A DNA stretch of 64,000 bases, from the NCBI RefSeq assembly GCF_023101085.1, contig NZ_CP064703.1:1-64000 (forward strand). The letters are read 5' to 3'. The notes below the pieces were generated by a model, which saw nothing but the letters and a program-made list of their open reading frames with translations, did not search any database and was not told the origin of the DNA. Both the position numbers and the translations under genes were made by a program. Numbering within the stretch: position 1 is the stretch's first letter; every line of letters starts with the position of its first letter. Of the stretch, positions 1-9,583 are shown one piece after another. The stretch comes from Bradyrhizobium sp. 170 (lineage in GTDB: Bacteria; Pseudomonadota; Alphaproteobacteria; Rhizobiales; Xanthobacteraceae).

Positions 1-852
1 ATGAGCGAATTAGACGAGCTATATCAAGAAGATAGGGATCCCACTCCACCGCCCCATCCACGCATCCTGTCGTTGGCCAACCAAAAGGGCGGCGTCGGCA
101 AGACCACCACAGCGATCAATCTGGGCACCGCGCTCGCGGCAATTGGCGAGCGCGTCCTGATCGTCGATCTCGATCCGCAGGGCAATGCATCTACCGGCCT
201 CGGCATCGACCGCCGCAACCGTAGCTGCTCGACCTATGACGTGCTGATCGGCGAAGCGCCGCTGCGCGAAGCGGTCGTTGCCACCGCGGTGCCGCGGCTG
301 CATATCGCCTCCTCGACGATGGATCTGTCAGGCCTCGAGCTCGAACTCGGCACGACGCCCGGCCGCGCGTTCCGCCTGCGCGATGCGATCGCCGCGCTGA
401 ACAAGAACGCAGCGCCGGACACCGAGTATACTTATGTGCTGATCGATTGCCCGCCGTCGCTCAACCTCCTCACCGTCAACGCGATGGCGGCGTCGGACGC
501 GATCCTAGTGCCGCTGCAATGCGAGTTCTTCGCGCTCGAAGGTCTGTCGCAATTGCTGCAGACGGTGGAGCAGGTGCGCTCGACGCTCAATCCGAACCTG
601 TCGATCCACGGCATCGTGCTGACCATGTTCGACTCGCGCAATAATTTGTCGAACCAGGTCGTCGCCGACGTGCGGCAGTTCATGGGCGGCAAGGTCTACG
701 ACACCATGATCCCGCGCAACGTGCGCATCTCCGAGGCGCCGTCCTACGGCAAGCCGGTGCTGGTTTACGATCTGAAGTGCGTCGGCAGCGAAGCCTATCT
801 GAAGCTGGCGACGGAAGTGATCCAGCGCGAGCGCGAACTCAGGACGCATTAG
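1..852 (+). CDS. parA: Chromosome partitioning ATPase ParA
   Basis: ParA/Soj-type ATPase of 283 residues. It is expected to bind DNA non-specifically in an ATP-dependent way and drive segregation of ParB-parS complexes. The deviant Walker A motif KGGVGKTT lies at about residues 29-36 with its signature lysine. DLDPQGNAS follows near residue 57 and a Walker B-like LIDCPPS near residue 143. Length matches chromosomal ParA. The ATG is the first base of the window, so a start further upstream cannot be excluded, but the short charged N-terminus before the P-loop is normal for rhizobial ParA. parB follows 147 bases downstream, with a palindromic repeat between the two genes. Confidence 0.96.
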   Translation: MSELDELYQEDRDPTPPPHPRILSLANQKGGVGKTTTAINLGTALAAIGERVLIVDLDPQGNASTGLGIDRRNRSCSTYDVLIGEAPLREAVVATAVPRLHIASSTMDLSGLELELGTTPGRAFRLRDAIAALNKNAAPDTEYTYVLIDCPPSLNLLTVNAMAASDAILVPLQCEFFALEGLSQLLQTVEQVRSTLNPNLSIHGIVLTMFDSRNNLSNQVVADVRQFMGGKVYDTMIPRNVRISEAPSYGKPVLVYDLKCVGSEAYLKLATEVIQRERELRTH

Positions 853-859
853 AGCGATC

Positions 860-945
860 GTAGGGTGGGCAAAGGCGTCTTCGCCGTGCCCACCTTGCCC
901 GCGGCAAAACAATGGTGGGCACGCTTCGCTTTGCCCACCCTGCGG
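860..945. repeat. Dispersed palindromic repeat, family A, copy 1 (parA-parB spacer)
   Basis: Inverted arms: GTAGGGTGGGCAAAG near 860 and CTTTGCCCACCCTGC near 930, enclosing a second internal inverted pair (GGTGGGCA/TGCCCACC). A second copy of the family lies at 57682-57768. It sits between parA and parB, so if the two genes are cotranscribed it would form a hairpin in the message. Confidence 0.8.
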
Positions 946-999
946 TCAACCGAATTTAGTTCCGGAGTGGCGTAAGTGAATCCTAGGGAGTTGGCGGCG

Positions 1000-1887
1000 A
1001 TGGCCGACGAAACGCGTTCGCGACTGGGCCGTGGTCTTGCAAGTCTGATCGGGGATGTCGGCGGTGAGGCCGCGCATGTCGACCGGCCGCGCAACCAGCG
1101 CAAGGTGCCGATCGAATTTTTGAAACCCAATCCGCGAAACCCGCGCCGGACCTTTTCCGATGCCGAGCTCGGTGAGCTCGCGGCCTCCGTCAGGCAGCAC
1201 GGCGTGATCCAGCCAATCGTGGTGCGGCCGGTGAAGGGTTCGCAGGATCGCTACGAGATCATCGCCGGCGAGCGCCGCTGGCGCGCCGCGCAACTCGCCA
1301 GCCTGCACGAGGTGCCGATCGTCCCCATCGATGTCAGCGACAGCGACGCGCTCGAGATCATGATCATCGAGAACGTGCAGCGCGAAGACCTCAATGCGAT
1401 GGAAGAGGCGCAAGGCTATCACGCGCTGGCGGACGAATTCAAACGCAGCCAGGAAGACATCGCCAAGGAAGTCGGCAAGAGCCGCAGCCACGTCGCCAAC
1501 ATGATGCGGCTGACGAAGTTGCCGGCAGAGGTGCAGGCCTTTATCTCCAACGGCCAATTGTCGGCGGGACATGCCCGCGCCCTGATCGGCGTGCCCGATC
1601 CGCTGGCCGCGGCGAAACGCATCGTCGAGGAGGGGTTGAACGTACGCCAGACCGAGGCGCTGGCGCATGAAGAGGGCGTGCCGGAACGCAAGCCGCAAAA
1701 GGCGCGGGCCGCCGCCGGTGGGAAGGTCAAGGATCCCGACACGATCGCACTCGAGAAGCGGGTGAGCGATGCGCTAGGTCTTGCCGTGACCGTCAACCAC
1801 CGTGACCCCGGCGGCTCCGTCCTGATCAGCTACCGCAACCTCGAACAGCTCGACGAGGTGATGCGACGGCTGGCGAAGGGGGGCTGA
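1000..1887 (+). CDS. parB: Chromosome partitioning protein ParB
   Basis: ParB/Spo0J family, a parS-binding CTP-dependent DNA clamp, 295 residues from the chosen start. Seen in order: an N-terminal ParA-interacting segment (SRLGRGLASLIGD), the ParB/Srx nucleotide-binding domain with GERRWRAA and ENVQRED, a helix-turn-helix around SQEDIAKEVGKSRSHVANMM, and a C-terminal dimerisation part. A GTG at 976 is also open in frame, but the ATG at 1000 gives the usual MADE...SRLGRG N-terminus and has GGGAG about 10 bases upstream. I did not see a parS-like 16-mer (TGTTTCACGTGAAACA) in the window. Confidence 0.95.
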   Translation: MADETRSRLGRGLASLIGDVGGEAAHVDRPRNQRKVPIEFLKPNPRNPRRTFSDAELGELAASVRQHGVIQPIVVRPVKGSQDRYEIIAGERRWRAAQLASLHEVPIVPIDVSDSDALEIMIIENVQREDLNAMEEAQGYHALADEFKRSQEDIAKEVGKSRSHVANMMRLTKLPAEVQAFISNGQLSAGHARALIGVPDPLAAAKRIVEEGLNVRQTEALAHEEGVPERKPQKARAAAGGKVKDPDTIALEKRVSDALGLAVTVNHRDPGGSVLISYRNLEQLDEVMRRLAKGG

Positions 1888-1995
1888 CGGGGGCGCACCT
1901 ACTTTGCATGGGGTTGTTTTCGCGATTTTGTATCCGACGCGCTCCGCGCACTGGCACGACAGCTGCCTGGCGAAGGGGATCTGATCTTTTCTTAA

Positions 1996-2155
1996 CCTCG
2001 CCCCCCGCTTGCGGGGAGAGGTCGAATTGCGAAGCAATCCGGGTGAGGGGGTACAGGTCTCACGTCGTTTGGGACTCGCGGAAGCAGCCCCTCACCCCAA
2101 CCCTCTAAGAGCGAGCTTCGCTCGTCTCGACCCCGCAAGAGCGGGACGAGGGAGT
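1996..2155. repeat. Dispersed repeat, family E, between convergent genes
   Basis: A composite element containing CTCGCCCCCCGCTTGCGG, GGTCGAATTGCGAAGCAAT and CCTCACCCCAACCCTC, ending in an inverted CTCGTC.../...GACGAG portion. This arrangement is very common between genes in Bradyrhizobium genomes (family knowledge). It fills the space between the ends of parB and the minus-strand gene at 2172; the rest of 1888-2171 shows nothing else recognisable. Confidence 0.7.
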
Positions 2156-2171
2156 GGAGAGAGCACGCGCG

Positions 2172-2528
2172 CTAGCGAAACTCCGCGACGACCTTGATCT
2201 CGCCAACGATGGCGTCGTTGAAGGCGGTCATTTCCTCTGCGGGAATCCAGTATTCCAGATGCGCGGAGCCGCCGGCCCGTTGGACGCTGTACTTTTCCAG
2301 GAAATTCCGCCTGACCTCAAAACGAGTGACATAGCCGGCGCCGCTGGCGGGGACGTTCCAGTCACGGGCGATCTTCACGGCATATTCTTCCGAGAGCACT
2401 GGATAAAAGATCGGCTGTTCCGGCAGCCGTGGCGGGAACGCGCGCATTCCGCTCTTGCGGATCAATTCCAGCTCGACCGGCCCAACCGGACGCCAAAGGG
2501 TTACGACATCAGCCGCCTCGTCCGGCAT
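2172..2528 (-). CDS. Conserved hypothetical protein, 118 aa, downstream of holA
   Basis: Small soluble protein starting MPDEAADVVTLW. I do not recognise a catalytic motif. The sequence has a conserved-looking core (ELELI..SG...FPPRLPEQPIFYPVL, then YVTRFEV...FL..Y.V). Rhizobial relatives have, from memory, carried the label ADP-ribosylation/crystallin J1, but I see no ADP-ribosylglycohydrolase signature, so I give no function. The frame stays open upstream inside holA. The ATG at 2528 is preferred because it lies two bases after the holA stop, suggesting translational coupling in the leuS-lptE-holA run. Confidence 0.75.
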   Translation of the reverse strand: MPDEAADVVTLWRPVGPVELELIRKSGMRAFPPRLPEQPIFYPVLSEEYAVKIARDWNVPASGAGYVTRFEVRRNFLEKYSVQRAGGSAHLEYWIPAEEMTAFNDAIVGEIKVVAEFR

Positions 2529-2530
2529 GC

Positions 2531-3559
2531 TTACCCCCGCCGCTTCGCATTCACCGCGATCGAGAGCAGCGTGCGCTGGGCGATCGCTGACGCCAGCGAT
2601 GCCTGTTTGCGCATGTCGAGCGCGGCCGTTCCGAGTTGATCGATGATGGCGGCCAATCGCGCTACGCTGAAATTGCGCAGCGCGATTTCGACGGCGCCCT
2701 TGCGCGAGAAATGCAGGCGCGGATAGCCGCTTTCGAGCAAGGTCGAGACCGGCGTACCTTCGGCCACCGAAAGCGCCGATTTGTGCAGCCACGCCGCCTG
2801 GCGCTGCGCGGCGGAGATGATGACGCCGGGATAGGTTCCGGCGACCATCGCTTTGGCAAATTCGCTTTCGACCAGCTCCGGCTTGCCGGCAAAGGCGCCA
2901 TCCACGATCGGGTCCAGCTTCAGCTCGGACGCGTCGGACACGACGGTCATGACATCGTCGAGCGCGATCTCGCCCTTGCCGTGGGAATAGAGCGCCAGCT
3001 TGCGCAGCTCGTTGCGCGAGGCCTGGCGGTCGCCGCCGAGCAACGACATCAGCACGGCGCGCGCGTCAGCGGCGATGCGCAAATTGGAAGAGCGCAATTC
3101 CTCGTCGATCAGCCTGGCAAGGTCGCGCTCGGTGTCGGGATAGCAGGCGATGGCGACCGCGGTCTTGGCGCGCTCGCAGGCCTTGCGCAGCGGCGATTCC
3201 GGCCGCAGTTCGCCGGCCTCGATCACGATACGGCAATCCTTTATCGGAGAATCGGCCAGCGTATCGACGCCGCTGGCGAAGCTGCGGGAGCCGGCGCGCA
3301 CACGAATGGCCCGGCGGCCGCCGAACATCGGGATCGTCATGGCCTCGTCGACCAGCCGCGACGGTTCGGCCGACAGCTCATCGCCATCGAGCCGGACCAG
3401 CGAGAAGGGATCGTTGGGATCGTCGACCGCCGAAGCGATCAGCGCGTCAGCGCGCTCGCGGACCAGGCCGGCATCCGGCCCGTAAAGCAGGATGATGGGC
3501 CGGCCGGCATCAGGCCGGGCGAGAAAAGCGTCGATGTCTTTTCCGCGGAGCGCGACCAT
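2531..3559 (-). CDS. holA: DNA polymerase III delta subunit HolA
   Basis: Clamp-loader delta subunit, which opens the beta sliding clamp. The protein has the expected length (342 aa) and features: a degenerate AAA+ N-terminus (ILLYGPDAGLVRERADAL), the FGGRRAIRVR segment typical of delta, a central lid domain with GGDRQASRNELRKLALY, and a helical collar domain at the C-terminus. An ATG at 3589 is in frame but lies inside a palindromic repeat (GATGACGG arm). I therefore prefer the ATG at 3559, giving MVALRGKDIDAFL. It follows lptE in the minus-strand order leuS-lptE-holA, a common alphaproteobacterial arrangement. Confidence 0.93.
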   Translation of the reverse strand: MVALRGKDIDAFLARPDAGRPIILLYGPDAGLVRERADALIASAVDDPNDPFSLVRLDGDELSAEPSRLVDEAMTIPMFGGRRAIRVRAGSRSFASGVDTLADSPIKDCRIVIEAGELRPESPLRKACERAKTAVAIACYPDTERDLARLIDEELRSSNLRIAADARAVLMSLLGGDRQASRNELRKLALYSHGKGEIALDDVMTVVSDASELKLDPIVDGAFAGKPELVESEFAKAMVAGTYPGVIISAAQRQAAWLHKSALSVAEGTPVSTLLESGYPRLHFSRKGAVEIALRNFSVARLAAIIDQLGTAALDMRKQASLASAIAQRTLLSIAVNAKRRG

Positions 3560-3583
3560 CAAATATGGGTCCACCAATATTGC

Positions 3584-3646
3584 CGTCATCCTGAGGCGCG
3601 CAAGTCAGCGGCAGAATTGCGCCGCCGAGCGCACCTCAGGATGACG
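3584..3646. repeat. Short palindromic repeat (CGTCATCCTGAGG type)
   Basis: Arms CCGTCATCCTGAGG (from 3584) and CCTCAGGATGACG (to 3646) are inverted copies of each other. It occupies the lptE-holA spacer. One arm supplies a spurious in-frame ATG for holA. Only one copy of this subtype is evident in the window. Confidence 0.75.
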
Positions 3647-3657
3647 TCGGTGCGTTG

Positions 3658-4209
3658 TCAGGAGCCGGCGTAGAAGAACGACGCCAGCCGGGTCTGGATG
3701 TTTTCGGCGATCTCGTTGGCGGCGCGATCCTCGGCGTCGCGGAAGGCACGCTGGCGGGCGAAGCGCTGCAACTGACCGGGGATGTCATAGGACACGCGGG
3801 AGAAGGTCGTGCCCGTCATGACCGACTTGTTGGTGGCGAGGTCGATCAGATTGTACTGCGCGTCGATGCCGTAATTCTCGCTCGACGGCAGCGCCGTGGC
3901 GGGATCGAGCATCAGCGAGGAGCGCGAACTGGTAAAGCGCAGCACCAGCCGATGCGTCGGCGGCATGCCGGTGGCGTTGCCGTAGAGCTTGAACGCCAGC
4001 GCGTTGCGAATCTCCACCTGGATCCGGGCCTCCCGGGAGGCATTGGGCTTGTCCACCGGCGGGACTTCCACGCCCATCAGCTTTTCGCGCAGGCCGGGCT
4101 TGCCGTCATTACGTTCGGCGTACATCGGCTGGAAACAGCCGGCCGTGAGCGCCGCCAGAGCGGCGACGGCGATGAGCCGAACGGCGATCCGGGTTCTAGC
4201 CAACGACAT
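3658..4209 (-). CDS. lptE: LPS-assembly lipoprotein LptE
   Basis: Outer-membrane lipoprotein that plugs the LptD barrel in the LPS export machine. The 183-residue protein begins with a signal peptide ending in the lipobox LTAGC (Cys25, the lipidation site), followed by FQPMYAE, the usual start of mature LptE. The rest is a compact alpha/beta domain. The start overlaps the end of leuS by 14 bases, as expected for the conserved leuS-lptE pair. Earlier annotations of this family may read 'lipoprotein B' or 'hypothetical'. Confidence 0.93.
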   Translation of the reverse strand: MSLARTRIAVRLIAVAALAALTAGCFQPMYAERNDGKPGLREKLMGVEVPPVDKPNASREARIQVEIRNALAFKLYGNATGMPPTHRLVLRFTSSRSSLMLDPATALPSSENYGIDAQYNLIDLATNKSVMTGTTFSRVSYDIPGQLQRFARQRAFRDAEDRAANEIAENIQTRLASFFYAGS

Positions 4210-6820
4210 TCACGATCCTCATGGGAACTACGATTACCTTGCGGACGACCTTGCCGCCGAGAGCGAGTTTTACCGCATCGAGCGCCAAAACGGCAGCCTC
4301 AATTTCCGGATTTTGGGCGACCCGTGGCACGGTAACATCACCCCGTTTTTTGCCGTTGACCTGGACCACCAGCGTCACGGTGTCTTCAACCAGCAAATCG
4401 CGTTCGATTTGGGGCCAGTTGGCCTCCGAAATCAGCCCGGACTGCTCCAGAACCTGCCAGCACTCCTCGGCCAGATGCGGCATCATCGGCGCGAACAGTT
4501 GAACCAGGATGATTGCGGCTTCCCGGACCGCCCAAGCGGTGTCCGGCGACGGTGTTCCGCCCTTACCCAGCACCTCGGCCAGCGCATTGGCGAATTCCCG
4601 GATATGAGCCAGGCAGACATTGAAATGCAGCCGCTCGATCCCGGATGACACCTTGTCCAGCGCGCCGTGAGCGGCCTTGCGCAAGCCGAGCGCATCGGCA
4701 CCGAACGAGGCCGGCCGGTCGGCCGGAGCCGTCTTGGCGATCTCGGCCGATTCGTTGACCAGCCGCCACAGCCGCTGCACGAAGCGCGAGGCGCCCTGCA
4801 CGCGCTCGTCGCTCCAGATTACGTCGCGGTCGGGCGGGGAGTCCGACAGCATGAACCAGCGCGCGACGTCGGCGCCATAGGTCGCGATGATGTCGTCGGG
4901 GTCGACGGTGTTCTTCTTCGACTTCGACATCTTCTCGATCGCGCCGATGGTTATTTCTTCGCCAGTCTCCATCAGGACCGCGCGGCGGCCGTTGCCGCCG
5001 GTCTCGATCTTGACCTCGGCCGGCGTGACGTAGCCGCCGTCAGCTTTTTGATAGGTCTCATGTACCACCATGCCCTGCGTATATTGGCCGGCGAACGGCT
5101 CGTCATAGGCGATGTGACCGGTGGCCTTCATGGCGCGGGTGAAGAAGCGCGCGTAGAGCAGATGTAGGATCGCGTGCTCGACGCCGCCGATATACTGATC
5201 GACCGGCATCAACCGATCGACGATGGCCCGTGTGGTTGGAGCCGTCTCGTTCCACGGATCCGTGAAGCGTGCGAAGTACCATGCCGAGTCGACAAAGGTA
5301 TCCATCGTGTCGGTTTCGCGTTGCGCCTTGCCGCCGCATTTCGGGCAGCTGACGTGTTTCCAGGTCGGGTGATGGTCGAGCGCGTTGCCGGGCTTGTCGA
5401 ATGTCACATCCTCCGGCAGCACCACCGGCAGGTCCGCATCGGGCACCGGTACGACGTCACACTTCGGGCAGTGGATCACCGGGATTGGACAACCCCAATA
5501 GCGCTGGCGTGAAACGCCCCAATCGCGCAGACGGAAATTTACCTTGCGTTCGCCGACCGGCAGGTTGCCGCGAACTTCAGTTTCCAGCCGTTTCGCGACG
5601 TCTTCCTTGGCCTCTTCGATGGTCATGCCATCGAGAAAGCGTGAATTGATCATACGGCCGTCGCCGTCATAGGCGGTATCGGTGATGAAGAAGGTCTTCG
5701 GATCCTGGCCTTCCGGGCAAACCACCGGCGTGTTGCCGAGCCCGTATTTGTTCACAAAATCGAGGTCGCGCTGGTCGTGCGCCGGACAGCCGAAGATCGC
5801 GCCGGTGCCGTATTCCATCAGCACGAAGTTGGCGACATAGACCGGCAGCTTCCAGCTCGGGTCGAACGGATGGATCGCTTTAATGCCGGTATCAAAACCC
5901 TGCTTCTCCTGGGTATCGATGATTTCCTGCGCGGTACCGTGACGCTTTGCTTCGGCAATGAACTCCGCGAGCTTTGGATTCTTCGCAGCCGCGGCCTGCG
6001 CCAGCGGGTGATCCGGTGCGATCGCCATGAACTTGGCACCGAACAGGGTGTCGTGTCGCGTGGTGAACACTTTCAGATCGCTATCGCCATTCGGCGCGGT
6101 CGCAGGATCGAGCGCGAAGCGGACCAGCATGCCTTCGCTGCGCCCGATCCAGTTGCGCTGCATGACGCGCACCCGATCGGGCCAGCGGTCGAGCGTGTCA
6201 AGCGCGTCGAGCAGCTCTTGCGAGTACTTCGTGATCTTGAAGACCCACTGGTTCATCTCGCGCTGCTCGACCACGGCGCCGGAGCGCCAGCCGCGGCCGT
6301 CGATCACCTGCTCGTTGGCGAGCACGGTCATGTCGACCGGATCCCAGTTGATCTTGCGCTTCTCTCGCTCTGCGAGACCGGCGCGCAGGAAGTCGTTGAA
6401 CAGCTTTTGCTGATGCTTGTAGTAGCCAGGGTCGCAGGTTGCGAATTCGCGCGACCAGTCCAGCGACAGTCCGATCGACTGCAACTGCTTCCTCATCGCA
6501 GCGATGTTGTCGTAGGTCCAGGCCTTGGGCGCGACCTTGCGCTCGATCGCGGCATTTTCCGCCGGCAGCCCGAACGCATCCCAGCCCATCGGGTGCATCA
6601 CATTGTGGCCCTTCGCCCGCATGTAGCGGGCGAGCACGTCACCCAGCGTATAGTTGCGGACATGCCCGATATGGATGCGCCCGGACGGGTAGGGGAACAT
6701 CTCGAGCACGTAATATTTTGGCCGCGGATCGTCGTTTTTGCAGACAAAAATTGACTTTTCTGCCCACTGGCGCTGCCAGCGCGGCTCGGAATCACGGGCG
6801 TTATAGCGTTCGGAGGTCAT
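4196..6820 (-). CDS. leuS: Leucyl-tRNA synthetase
   Basis: Class Ia aminoacyl-tRNA synthetase charging tRNA-Leu, 874 residues, which is the normal bacterial length. The HIGH motif is in [16 protein letters not shown] (His50-His53) and the KMSKS loop in [15 protein letters not shown] near residue 630. Between them lies the CP1 editing domain ([12 protein letters not shown]) and the zinc-1 type cysteines (HCPKCD...SCPKCG). The C-terminus ends in the tRNA-binding VNGKKRG region. No frameshift or odd composition is seen. lptE starts inside its last codons. Confidence 0.98.
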   Translation of the reverse strand: MTSERYNARDSEPRWQRQWAEKSIFVCKNDDPRPKYYVLEMFPYPSGRIHIGHVRNYTLGDVLARYMRAKGHNVMHPMGWDAFGLPAENAAIERKVAPKAWTYDNIAAMRKQLQSIGLSLDWSREFATCDPGYYKHQQKLFNDFLRAGLAEREKRKINWDPVDMTVLANEQVIDGRGWRSGAVVEQREMNQWVFKITKYSQELLDALDTLDRWPDRVRVMQRNWIGRSEGMLVRFALDPATAPNGDSDLKVFTTRHDTLFGAKFMAIAPDHPLAQAAAAKNPKLAEFIAEAKRHGTAQEIIDTQEKQGFDTGIKAIHPFDPSWKLPVYVANFVLMEYGTGAIFGCPAHDQRDLDFVNKYGLGNTPVVCPEGQDPKTFFITDTAYDGDGRMINSRFLDGMTIEEAKEDVAKRLETEVRGNLPVGERKVNFRLRDWGVSRQRYWGCPIPVIHCPKCDVVPVPDADLPVVLPEDVTFDKPGNALDHHPTWKHVSCPKCGGKAQRETDTMDTFVDSAWYFARFTDPWNETAPTTRAIVDRLMPVDQYIGGVEHAILHLLYARFFTRAMKATGHIAYDEPFAGQYTQGMVVHETYQKADGGYVTPAEVKIETGGNGRRAVLMETGEEITIGAIEKMSKSKKNTVDPDDIIATYGADVARWFMLSDSPPDRDVIWSDERVQGASRFVQRLWRLVNESAEIAKTAPADRPASFGADALGLRKAAHGALDKVSSGIERLHFNVCLAHIREFANALAEVLGKGGTPSPDTAWAVREAAIILVQLFAPMMPHLAEECWQVLEQSGLISEANWPQIERDLLVEDTVTLVVQVNGKKRGDVTVPRVAQNPEIEAAVLALDAVKLALGGKVVRKVIVVPMRIVNVVG

Positions 6821-6951
6821 GGAATCGTAAGCGCTTTTTGTGGATTCGGATCCTGTCCAAAGGACGGCGGACTAGGCCACAAAAGCGGCTGCGGGGTCAA
6901 CGGGTTGGGACGGTGGGAACGGCCATTTGACCGGAGGCACGGAGCGTCCGC

Positions 6952-8643
6952 TCACCCCGCCATCGCTATGCCCGCCTCGTCGACCAGCTTGGCAAAGCCG
7001 TGCTCGACCACGGTGTTGCGGCCGCGGTGTTTGGCGGCGTAGAGGGCGGCGTCCGCAGCCTCGATCAGGTCGCCGGGGGTTTGTGTGTCGCTCGGCAGCG
7101 TTGCCGCCACGCCGACGCTGACGGTGACGGTGCAGTAGCTGGAGGTGATGTGCGGCAGGCCGAGGCCCTGAACGGTCGCGCGCACCGTTTCGCCGATCTC
7201 CAGCGCTCTCTGGGGGCTCGTGTTCGGCAGCAGCAGGCAGAATTCCTCGCCGCCATAACGGCCGGCAAAGCCCATGGTGTCGGCGGCGATGCCGGCCAGC
7301 GCTTCACCGATCCGGGTGAGGCAGGCGTCGCCCTCGGGATGGCCGTAGGTATCGTTGTAGAGCTTGAAATGATCGACATCGATCATCAGGAGCGACAGCT
7401 CGCAATGATACTGCTGCGCCTTCATCCATTCGAAATCGAGCCGGCTCTGGAAGCCGCGGCGGTTGGCGAGACCCGACAGCATGTCGATCGAGGCCATCAC
7501 GGTGAGGCGGTCGTTGGTGGCGACCAGCTCGCGCTCGCGCTGGCTGAGTTGGGCGGCCATCGCATTGAACGCGCGGGCCAGCGGCATGAACTCCGCAGGC
7601 AGGCGGCTGCGCGAGACGCGGGCCGACGAATCGCCCTCGCCGAAACGCTTGGCCATTCCGGTCATGACTTCGATCGGATTGATGATGAGCTTCTCCGCGC
7701 CGATCAGCGCGCCGAGCAGCACGAACAGGCAGACGAATCCCAATTGAAGATAGGCGGTGCGGATGTCACGATTGATCGCGGCCGTCACCTTGTCCTCGTC
7801 GATGCTGACGATCAGGCGCGATTGCGTCCCGGGAATGCGTGCGAAGCTGATGGTGCGCTTGGAGCCGTCGGTGACGGCAAAGGAAAGCGAGCCCGTATCG
7901 GAGTTGGAGCTGAGCGCCTTGTAGGTGATGGCCGACAGCAGCGGCACGTTGTCGAGGGGACGGCCGATCATGCTGGCCTGGTCCGGTGGTGCCGCCAGCA
8001 CGACGCCGGTGCTGTCGATCAGCAGCGATGAAATGCCCGGCCGTCCGCCGAGGTTGGCCATGATCTTCGACAGCCAGTCGAGATTGATGCCTGCAACCGC
8101 TACCGAATCTTCCTCCGGATTGATCGCGGAGACCGGATAGGCCGCCATCATGATCGGCCGGTTGTTGGTCTTGCCGAACAGATAATCGCTGAAAACGAAA
8201 TCGCGGGTTTCCTGCGCCTTCCTGAAATAGTCGCGGTCGCCGATGTTGAGGCCGACCTGAATGTTCAGCGTGGAACACTGCACCACGCCTTCCTTGCTCA
8301 CGAGCATGATGCTGCGGATCCAGGGCAGGTTGGCGGGCAGGCTGGCGCGCAGGATCTCGCAACTTCGCCCGATGCCGCTGGAGGCGCGGATATAGGCTGC
8401 GGATTTCAGCATCGTCTCGACGGAGGAGATCACCTCGCGCTGGGTCTCGGCGCTGTGGTGGGTGATGTTGGCGTATTCTTCGGAAGCCATCGCGATCTGC
8501 TTGGCGCGCGTGTCTTCGAGCGAGCGGACGCGCTCCAGCATCAAGGGCGCCACCAGCATCACGGCCAGCATCGCAAGCCGCGCCCGGATTCCCAGAAGCT
8601 TCTTGAGTTTGACCCGATTGCGGTTGAAAGTAACGCCAGACAT
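6952..8643 (-). CDS. Membrane diguanylate cyclase with periplasmic Cache-type sensor (GGDEF)
   Basis: Makes the second messenger c-di-GMP from two GTP. Domains in order (563 aa from the chosen start): a transmembrane helix near residues 20-40 (LGIRARLAMLAVMLVAPLML), a large periplasmic region resembling dCache sensors (VGLNIGDRDYF...AYPVSAINPE), a second membrane helix (LGFVCLFVLLGALIGAEKLI), a HAMP segment, and GGDEF with the active motif GGEEF. No RxxD inhibitory site is seen upstream of GGEEF, so product inhibition may be absent. The frame is open to 8793, but the ATG at 8643 follows a GGGGGCAGG ribosome-binding site and avoids overlap with yggS. The sensed ligand is unknown. Confidence 0.92.
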   Translation of the reverse strand: MSGVTFNRNRVKLKKLLGIRARLAMLAVMLVAPLMLERVRSLEDTRAKQIAMASEEYANITHHSAETQREVISSVETMLKSAAYIRASSGIGRSCEILRASLPANLPWIRSIMLVSKEGVVQCSTLNIQVGLNIGDRDYFRKAQETRDFVFSDYLFGKTNNRPIMMAAYPVSAINPEEDSVAVAGINLDWLSKIMANLGGRPGISSLLIDSTGVVLAAPPDQASMIGRPLDNVPLLSAITYKALSSNSDTGSLSFAVTDGSKRTISFARIPGTQSRLIVSIDEDKVTAAINRDIRTAYLQLGFVCLFVLLGALIGAEKLIINPIEVMTGMAKRFGEGDSSARVSRSRLPAEFMPLARAFNAMAAQLSQRERELVATNDRLTVMASIDMLSGLANRRGFQSRLDFEWMKAQQYHCELSLLMIDVDHFKLYNDTYGHPEGDACLTRIGEALAGIAADTMGFAGRYGGEEFCLLLPNTSPQRALEIGETVRATVQGLGLPHITSSYCTVTVSVGVAATLPSDTQTPGDLIEAADAALYAAKHRGRNTVVEHGFAKLVDEAGIAMAG

Positions 8644-8773
8644 CCTGCCCCCCAACACCGCAGGGTAGAGTGAAGGGTTCAAAAAGCCTTTCCCGAACTT
8701 GGTAAAATTCGAGGAAATGCCGTAAATTTTTCGGCCAAGAATTCGGCCGAGAATAGGACATGACGCGAGAGAG

Positions 8774-9451
8774 ATGGCGACGCCGCTAACCAAGTCTTTA
8801 CCAAACGGTCTGGCTCAGGTGGAGCAGGACATCGCGCGCGCATGCAAGGAAGCGCGCCGCGAGCGCGCATCGGTGACTCTGATCGCGGTGTCGAAAACGT
8901 TCGACGCCGCATCCATTTCGCCCGTCATCGATGCCGGGCAGCGCGTGTTCGGCGAAAATCGCGTGCAGGAAGCCAAGGCGAAATGGCCGGCGCTGGTGTC
9001 GGCCTGTCCCGGAATTGCGTTGCATCTGATCGGGCCGCTGCAATCCAACAAGGCAAAGGAGGCCGTGGCGCTGTTCGACGCCATCCATTCGGTCGACCGT
9101 CCGAGTATTTGCGAAGCGTTAGCCAGGGAAATCAATTCGCAGAACAAACGGCCGGAATTGTTCGTTCAAGTGAACACCGGTGAGGAACCGCAGAAGGCTG
9201 GCATCGCGCCCGGCGATGCCGACGCCTTCATTGCGAACTGCCGCGACAAATACGGTCTGGTCATTTCCGGCTTGATGTGCATCCCGCCAGTCGACGAGGC
9301 GCCGGCGCCGCATTTCGCGTTGACGGCCAAGATCGCCGCGCGCAACGGGCTGAAAAATCTGTCGATGGGCATGAGCGCCGATTTCGCGGTAGCGATCCAG
9401 CTCGGCGCCACGCATGTGCGCGTGGGCTCGGCAATTTTTGGGGCGCGCTGA
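8774..9451 (+). CDS. yggS: YggS/PROSC-family pyridoxal-phosphate homeostasis protein
   Basis: Single-domain fold-type III PLP-binding protein thought to buffer free PLP and affect amino-acid balance. The PLP lysine is in LIAVSKTF near residue 42. GENRVQEA, HLIGPLQSNK, FVQVNTGEE, GLMCIPP and the phosphate-binding SMGMSADF...GATHVRVGSAIFG are all present, so the protein is intact at 225 residues. GAGAGAG precedes the ATG. It is divergent from the diguanylate cyclase gene across 130 bases and followed by a palindromic repeat. Confidence 0.95.
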   Translation: MATPLTKSLPNGLAQVEQDIARACKEARRERASVTLIAVSKTFDAASISPVIDAGQRVFGENRVQEAKAKWPALVSACPGIALHLIGPLQSNKAKEAVALFDAIHSVDRPSICEALAREINSQNKRPELFVQVNTGEEPQKAGIAPGDADAFIANCRDKYGLVISGLMCIPPVDEAPAPHFALTAKIAARNGLKNLSMGMSADFAVAIQLGATHVRVGSAIFGAR

Positions 9452-9454
9452 GAT

Positions 9455-9575
9455 TGTCGCCCCTGCGAACGCAGGGACCCATAACCACAGGCATTTGTTA
9501 TTGTGCGAAAGCCGTCACCAGCCAATATAAATCGAGAAGCCGCGGCGTATGGGTCCCTGCTTTCGCAGGGACGAC
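9455..9575. repeat. Dispersed repeat, family D, copy 1
   Basis: Inverted ends: TCGCCCCTGCGAACGCAGGG at the left and CCCTGCTTTCGCAGGGACGA at the right, each itself a small hairpin. Internal words GGGACCCATA and CCTGTGGTT (opposite strand) recur in the copy at 12413-12555. It lies between the convergent ends of yggS and the MhpD-like gene. Confidence 0.8.
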
Positions 9576-9583
9576 AGCGGTGT

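Noticed and set aside
8644..8793. 50-residue N-terminal extension of the diguanylate cyclase
   Set aside because: It would overlap the divergent yggS start and lacks the good ribosome-binding site found before 8643.
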